Source: Garcia nutans (Eukaryota > Streptophyta > Magnoliopsida > Malpighiales > Euphorbiaceae). Taken from it: a DNA stretch of 64,000 nucleotides. The position numbers were made by a program, and so were the translations under genes. The stretch lies in assembly GCA_947685225.1 (NCBI GenBank), contig CANTUV010000033.1:51189001-51253000 (forward strand), read 5' to 3'. The notes under the pieces are model-generated. The model was not told the origin of the DNA, searched no databases, and saw only the letters and a program-made list of their open reading frames with translations. The stretch's first letter is position 1; each line of letters begins with the position of its first letter. This document shows positions 58,907 to 64,000 of the stretch, piece by piece.

Positions 58907-59551
58907 GTGAAATCAAAATACCGGTGAAGGGGGGCAAAATTTTCAAGCAAAAAAAAAATACATACGAATTTATATTCAATTTTATTTTCATATTAAAAAA
59001 TTAATATAAATAATTGGTATTAATATTTGTATTCAATTTTATTTTTATATTAAATAATAAACTATTGAAATTTTTATTATTTTTATTTCAATATCTAAAT
59101 TTTATTTTTAAAAATTACATAATATATATTATTTTTTAAATAATATTTATATATATTTTGAGATATTTTTAAAAAAATATTTAAACTAATTATTTTTGAT
59201 AAATTTATATGATAACTACTATATATTATATTATATTATAAATTAATTTTATATTACTTAAGCTTTATTAATTTTATGTATATAGAATTATACATATACA
59301 TTTGTATATACATATATATGTATATATATATAGGAACCAATGAGATAATCATATAAGTATTGTTAATTTATATATTTATAAATATAAATATACATATGCA
59401 TATGAATTAGGGAAGGAATTATATAAATATTATAAAAAATATATATATATACATATACATATACATGTATATATATGTATATGTATATAGAAACCAAGGG
59501 GGGGCCATAGACCCCATGCCCCCTTGGTTCCGCCCTTGCATGGGTGAATGG
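58907..59551 (-). repeat. AT-rich dispersed repeat, copy 3
   Basis: The left end has GGTGCAGGGGTGAAATC, AATACCGGTGAAG and GGGGGCAAAATTTTC. The AT-rich core repeats landmarks of copies 1 and 2. The right end, ATGCCCCCTTGGTTCCGCCC, is on the reverse strand GGGCGGAACCAAGGGGGCAT, equivalent to CAGGGACGAAACAAGGAGGC of copy 2. TA microsatellites expand near the right end as in copy 2. It lies about 220 bp upstream of the truncated GST exon. Confidence 0.65.
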
Positions 59552-59770
59552 GAGTGGGAATTGAGAGGCAGAGGGTGGGGACTGTGGGTTTTAGGTGGGC
59601 TGCGATGGGTAGATGGGTAGTAGTTTAGAAACAGTAACAAAGTTTACATTTTAAATATACTAAATTTTAATAGTAAATTTTAAATTTTAAATATACTTTA
59701 ACAATAAATTTTAAATATATTAAATTTTAATATATATTAATATATATGTAAATTTTAATATATATATATA

Positions 59771-60841
59771 TATATAGAAGAAGATTTGGCTAACAAAAGT
59801 CCTTTGATTCTCAATTACAACCCAATTCACAAGAAGGTTCCTGATCTGCTCCACAATGGCAAACCAATTGCGGAGTCCATTGTTATTCTTGAATACATTG
59901 ATGAAATTTGGAAATCCAATCCCACCTTTCTCAAAGATCCCTATGAAAGAGCCATGGCACGATTCTGGATCAAGTTTATGGATGACAAGGTAAAAATAAA
60001 ATATGTAATTGTACTTATAAACTTGTAATTACAGTTTTTTAACTTTAGTAAGTCTATCCCTGTTAACTTTAGAATTTTTTGTTAGAATTTAGTTTAAACA
60101 TAATTACTTTTTATAATAATAAAAATATAAAATTTTAAATGAATTTTTATTGATACCAAATAGGAAAATGTAAATTTATAATTTTTTTTGGTTACAAGGA
60201 AAGATGAAACACAATATAATTTTTAAATTTAATAAAATTCATTTATACTCGAATAAACATAAGTTTGAACTCGTATATCATGTGGAGCAATGAAAAAAAA
60301 AAGGCAAGAAAATGAAATATCAGCCTCTTGTCTAAAACAAATTGATCTGAAAAAAGAAAATAAAAAGGCTGTGCTTATAGAGGAGACTAGAGAGGCACTT
60401 GTACTCTAATTTTGTTTTTTCACTGGAGAATTAAAGGAACTAACAAAAAAAAGCTTGATTTAGTGGGATTGTTTTTGTTGTGTATAGTGCTTTCCAGCAA
60501 TTTGGCAGATCACATGGAGCAAAGAAGACGAAAGAGATAAAGCTACAGAAGAAGCATATAAGCATCTGAAAACACTAGAAAATGAGCTAAAAAATAAAAA
60601 GTTCTTTGGAGGAGAGACAATTGGAGTAGTAGATAGAGCTGCAAATTTCATAGGGCATTGGCTTGGAGTAGCTCAAGAAGCTTCAGGGATAGAGTTGGTG
60701 ACAAAAGAGAGATTCCCCATTTTGTGGATTTGGATGGTTGAGTTCGTTAGCTGCAGTGTTATCAAGCAAAATCTTCCTCCCAGAGATAAGCTGTTAGCAT
60801 TCTTCGAGTCTCGCTTTAGCGCTTCGGCTTGGAAATATTAG
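59771..60841 (+). pseudogene. Tau-class glutathione S-transferase, 5'-truncated
   Basis: Tau GSTs are cytosolic enzymes that conjugate glutathione to electrophiles. Exon 1 remnant (59771-59989) starts inside the thioredoxin fold at YIEEDLANKSPLILNYNPIH, with KKVPDLLHNGKPIAESIVIL (the cis-Pro VP and ES glutathione-site residues present) and EYIDEIWKSNPTF. A GT-AG intron runs 59990-60487. Exon 2 (60488-60841) gives CFPAIWQITWSKEDERDKAT, FFGGETIGVVDRAANFIGHW, ERFPILWIWMVEFVSCSVIK and ends SASAWKY. Exon 2 is uninterrupted. About 35 N-terminal residues (the MAEEVKV-type start and the catalytic Ser of SPFS) are missing: the reading runs back into a TATATA tract, with an AT-rich repeat beyond. There is no ATG and no recognisable promoter. 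Loss by repeat expansion or element insertion is likely, so it cannot make an active enzyme as it stands. Confidence 0.85.
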
Positions 60842-61599
60842 AAAAATTAACGATGCCCATTTATAGCTAATAAGATTCGCAAATCTTTATATTCATAAAA
60901 GTTGTAGTGTCTGCAACTTTTTCTTGTTTGAAGATGATTTTGGTGTATGCAAGTTAGCTGCTTTTGTATGGCATTCTGATAATTAAGTAATATAATTTAA
61001 TACGTATAGTTCTCCAAAATTGGGTCGAAACCCATCTATAAAATGGCTCCCCGCAAGTCCTTGAATGTGGAGCCCAAACCCGTACTAAATAATTTGCAGC
61101 AAATTGTATAAGATCTCAGATGGAGACCCATTATATTGCCAAGGCCATACTTAAAAAAAAAAAAAGTTGTTGCCTTGGCAGTATTAAAAGAAATCATTAA
61201 AAAAAGGAAAAAGAAAAACCATAAAGATGTGGTATTGTACCGACATAGATAATACTCCCATGTCTTGTAGCACCATAAAACTGCTATAATGTCCGTAACA
61301 TGTACACAAATTATTTCTCATCGCAATACAGCAAATGAAAATTTAAAATTAATAGCACACGCGCTGAGATATATAGCGTCTCAGCTGCTGAAGCATAATA
61401 ATAATAAATTAAACACCATATTATGTAAATTTATTTATTTTGTTCGGCCAGCTACTCAAATATAATATTATTAATATTTTAAAATAGTTGAAATTCTGGT
61501 AGAATAAAAAAGTAGCAAAACTGATGATCAAGAAAAGCACCAAACGTCACAACAGCAAAGCAAAGCTCGCGATTCTTGTAAGTTGATATTTTGTTCTTA
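60842..61599. other. Intergenic region between GST and USP
   Basis: It holds the GST 3' flank and AT-rich intergenic sequence. The genes converge here. No other feature is recognised. Confidence 0.5.
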
Positions 61600-62492
61600 T
61601 CACTTCTTGAAAGGCAAATCCTTCACGATGGTTACTGGACAAGGAGCATGTGTCATCACGTACGTGCTCACACTCCCAAGCAGTATCCTGTTTTCAACAA
61701 TAATACAAAATATTTTTTATTTTTTAAAATTTTGACTCTTAATCAAATTTATAATAAATTGTTTTGTACTATAGTCTACTTTTCCCAGTTTCAGATATGA
61801 TTTTTCAGAATTAATTCCTAATCAGTACTTCAAATTTTGATCTCTTAAAAAAAATTGATATGAACCTTTGGACAGTGCCAAGTCCTCTGCTTCCCATTAC
61901 CAAAGAGTCAAGTTTCAGATCTTCGATTGCATCGAGAAGCTTCTCTCTGGAGTCTCCTCCCCAGTATACTTTTGTAATAACGTTCACCTTAATATCACAT
62001 TACAGACAAATCTATCAAATTCCTGTAAGCACAGAACAACAAAACAAAAATCCAAACACAAATCTTCCCAGAAACAGAAAGAAAACGACAAAAAAAAACC
62101 TCTTTCTGTCTGGAAACAGTGTCAAGCATATCAAGAACTTCTATATCAATCTTGACATCGTAACTTTTCATAATCTCAGGCTCTCTGAACTGAGCCAAAG
62201 GAATCAAAGCTGCAAAGATTAAATTTCTCTGTTAGTCAAATCAGATAAGATAAGATCTGATCAGATCAGATAAAAAAAGAACATAATATCTATACATATA
62301 TATATATATACACTTACGAGAACCATCCTTGGCCCAGTGTTGATTTCGAGATTCATCAAGAGAATTAGGATTGACATGGATGATATAAAGAGTGTCCTTT
62401 CTATCAGCCAAGTTATCGATCGCCCATCTCAGAGCATTCTTGCTGCTTGGGGAAAAGTCCATGGCCACGCCTATTTTTCTATCGCCTGGCAT
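61600..62492 (-). CDS. Universal stress protein A-like (USP)
   Basis: Four exons on the minus strand, 62492-62318, 62209-62100, 61987-61866 and 61687-61600, total 495 nt (164 residues). All junctions are GT-AG and in frame. The protein begins MPGDRKIGVAMDFSPSSKNA, then LRWAIDNLADRKDTLYIIHV, GSPLIPLAQFREPEIMKSYD, VKIDIEVLDMLDTVSRQKE, VNVITKVYWGGDSREKLLDA and LDSLVMGSRGLGTVQRILLG, ending CPVTIVKDLPFKK. It has the ATP-binding USP signature G-x2-G-x9-G-S (GSRGLGTVQRILLGS). The closest remembered relative is Arabidopsis At3g53990 (AtUSP, a stress-related chaperone-like protein). It is probably soluble and cytosolic. A (GA)n tract lies directly before the ATG in the leader. All motifs are intact. 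Confidence 0.92.
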
Positions 62493-62496
62493 TTTT

Positions 62497-62523
62497 CTTC
62501 TCTCTCTCTCTCTCTCTCTCTCT
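62497..62523 (-). repeat. (GA)n microsatellite in the USP 5' leader
   Basis: About 13 CT dinucleotides on the plus strand, GA on the sense strand, end about 5 nt before the start codon of the USP gene. GA repeats in plant leaders can bind BPC/GAGA factors, but no function is shown here. Confidence 0.85.
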
Positions 62524-64000
62524 GTTTCTCCGCCTTGGTTAAGCTGCTGTTGAGATGTGTATTGGGGCTCTTATTAGTGGCAAAAGAGTGTTGCGTGTAA
62601 GCTTTTATTAAATTAAGAAAATAGAAATGTGTTTTGTCTTTAATTTTTGTTTTGTTTTGCCAATTTCTTACTGCTGGAATGGAAAGAAAAAAAGTGAGAG
62701 CGGATGCTTTAAAGCGTAGAATGGGGAAGTGCTTATGTTGTACGCCCACTCTTACGATTTGAAAGAAGTCTCATCTGGACCGTCCACGTGTTCGTTTGCT
62801 CTTAAAGTTCTTGCTTACCTTACAAGTTGCAATGGTCGGAAACAAAGTAATCCTGTAAAATTTCCAGCTATCTAAGTCTTTGTTTTTTTGAAGGAAATAA
62901 TAAGAAAATTGTTATATAATGCAAGTATATTCGAATAATAAAAAATTTTAAAAATAATAATAATATATAAATTGAATAATTTTATTGAATAGGTGTATAT
63001 ATATTTTATTTAGATAAGTCATTTCTAAAATAATAGATGAAAAAAAGAATATAAATTGTATTTCTCTTTTTTTATTTGGATAACAATAAGAGAAAAAAAT
63101 TAAGATAAAAAAATTGAAATTAATTTATCTCATTTTTCTTAAATTCATCAAAACTATTTTTCACTGATTTAAAGAGAAAATGAAAGAAATAAAAAAAAAT
63201 AAAAGAGATATAAATTATAAATTTATTAATTTATTTTTAATCAATTTAAAATAATGAAGATATAATTATAAAAATAAATTTTATAAATTTTCAATTCTCT
63301 CCAACGCTAATTCGACAACTATATAAAAGAAAAGAAACAAAAAATATTTTCTTTTTATTTTTTATTTTTCTTTCTTTATTTCTATTCTTTTCCATGCACT
63401 TTTAAAAAACCAAATATAGGCTAAAAAAATAAATTATATATATATATATTAAAAATGCTACCAAAAAATAATAAATTTTCATTTAAACCATCTTTATTTT
63501 TTTTTTCTAATTTTATCCTCTTTTCTATTTTCTTTAATTTTTATTTTTTTCACCTCATTTTCTATGGCACACATACACAACCATATGAATGGTAAAAGAT
63601 AAATATACTGTTGCCCTTTCTTTATATATACAGTTGTCCTTTTTTTTACCTCCTTCTTTTTATTTTTTATTTTTTTGTTCTTTATTTTTCTTTTATTTGT
63701 CGCTTTTCATTTTTTTTATGTTCTTCACATTTTTTATTATTTATTATTTTTTTATCTTTATTTTTATTAATTGAAATAAATAAACAAATAATTTAAACAT
63801 AGTCTTTTTTATTTTTTTAGTGAATATTATGAATTATAATTTTCTAAAATGATGATATTTTAATTTTTTATTTTAATTTTACTTTTTTTTAATTTTAAAA
63901 TTAATAATTTTAAAATAATTAGTTTATTAATTATAATTGGTTTTAAAGTTTTATATTATTTTAATTTATTTTTAATATTTTTTTCATTTAAAAATATTTT
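62524..64000. other. USP upstream region and AT-rich end of the window
   Basis: The first several hundred bp are the USP promoter side. A CCACGTG core (GTCCACGTGTTCG) lies near 62783. Beyond about 62880 the sequence is very AT- and T-rich, and no gene is recognised. The Phe-rich ORFs near 63600 are low-complexity artefacts. Confidence 0.5.

Noticed and set aside
63589..63796. Two Phe/Leu-rich membrane-like ORFs
   Set aside because: They arise from T-rich low-complexity DNA and overlap in different frames. No gene signals are present.

Overview
This 64 kb window is AT-rich nuclear DNA from a flowering plant, most likely a eudicot. The evidence is plant-only gene families (JAZ/TIFY, ROPGEF with a PRONE domain, tau-class GST, a DIR1-like lipid-transfer protein, a plant PI31), short GT-AG introns, Ty1/copia and L1-type elements of plant type, a TRIM and tRNA-derived SINEs. 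I cannot fix the species from sequence alone. No rRNA, organellar block, viral genome or prokaryotic operon was seen.

Layout. 1-3.6 kb: AT-rich intergenic DNA with a small RNase H fragment of a LINE, an AT-rich dispersed repeat and a SINE. 3.67-4.81 kb: intronless, broken JAZ3-like processed pseudogene. 5.19-9.69 kb: decayed Ty1/copia element with a perfect 5-bp target-site duplication. 10.67-11.14 kb: small secreted/membrane proline-serine protein with a frameshift. 12.0-15.7 kb: PI31-type proteasome regulator that lacks its start codon and its central exons. 18.2-18.96 kb: second copy of the AT-rich repeat. 18.98-22.5 kb: L1-type LINE whose zinc-binding region is tandemly amplified four times and whose RNase H is split by a MITE-like insertion. 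23.3-23.7 kb: two-exon cysteine-rich secreted peptide. 30.96-36.70 kb: second copia element (minus). 38.9-42.9 kb: five-exon SIS-like (salt-induced serine-rich) gene with a 488-bp TRIM in intron 3 and ABRE/G-box motifs upstream. 43.87-44.21 kb: DIR1-like lipid-transfer protein (minus). 45.2-45.8 kb: degenerate tRNA-Asp and a SINE. 46.1-49.2 kb: seven-exon ROPGEF (minus). 50.55-55.70 kb: third copia element (minus). 58.9-59.55 kb: third AT-rich repeat copy, just upstream of a 5'-truncated tau GST (59.77-60.84 kb). 61.6-62.5 kb: four-exon universal stress protein (minus). The rest is AT-rich intergenic sequence.

The genes that look functional are the Cys-rich peptide, SIS-like, DIR1-like LTP, ROPGEF and USP genes. 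They are independent, individually promoted genes rather than a cluster. JAZ3-like, PI31-like and GST are pseudogenes or probable pseudogenes, and all three copia elements carry visible active-site lesions or deletions. I found no convincing new multi-gene system. The most unusual structures are the fourfold amplification inside the LINE, the intact-ended TRIM within the stress gene, and the PI31 locus that keeps its N- and C-terminal exons but loses its initiator and middle. All family assignments are from motif recognition; no database search was run.
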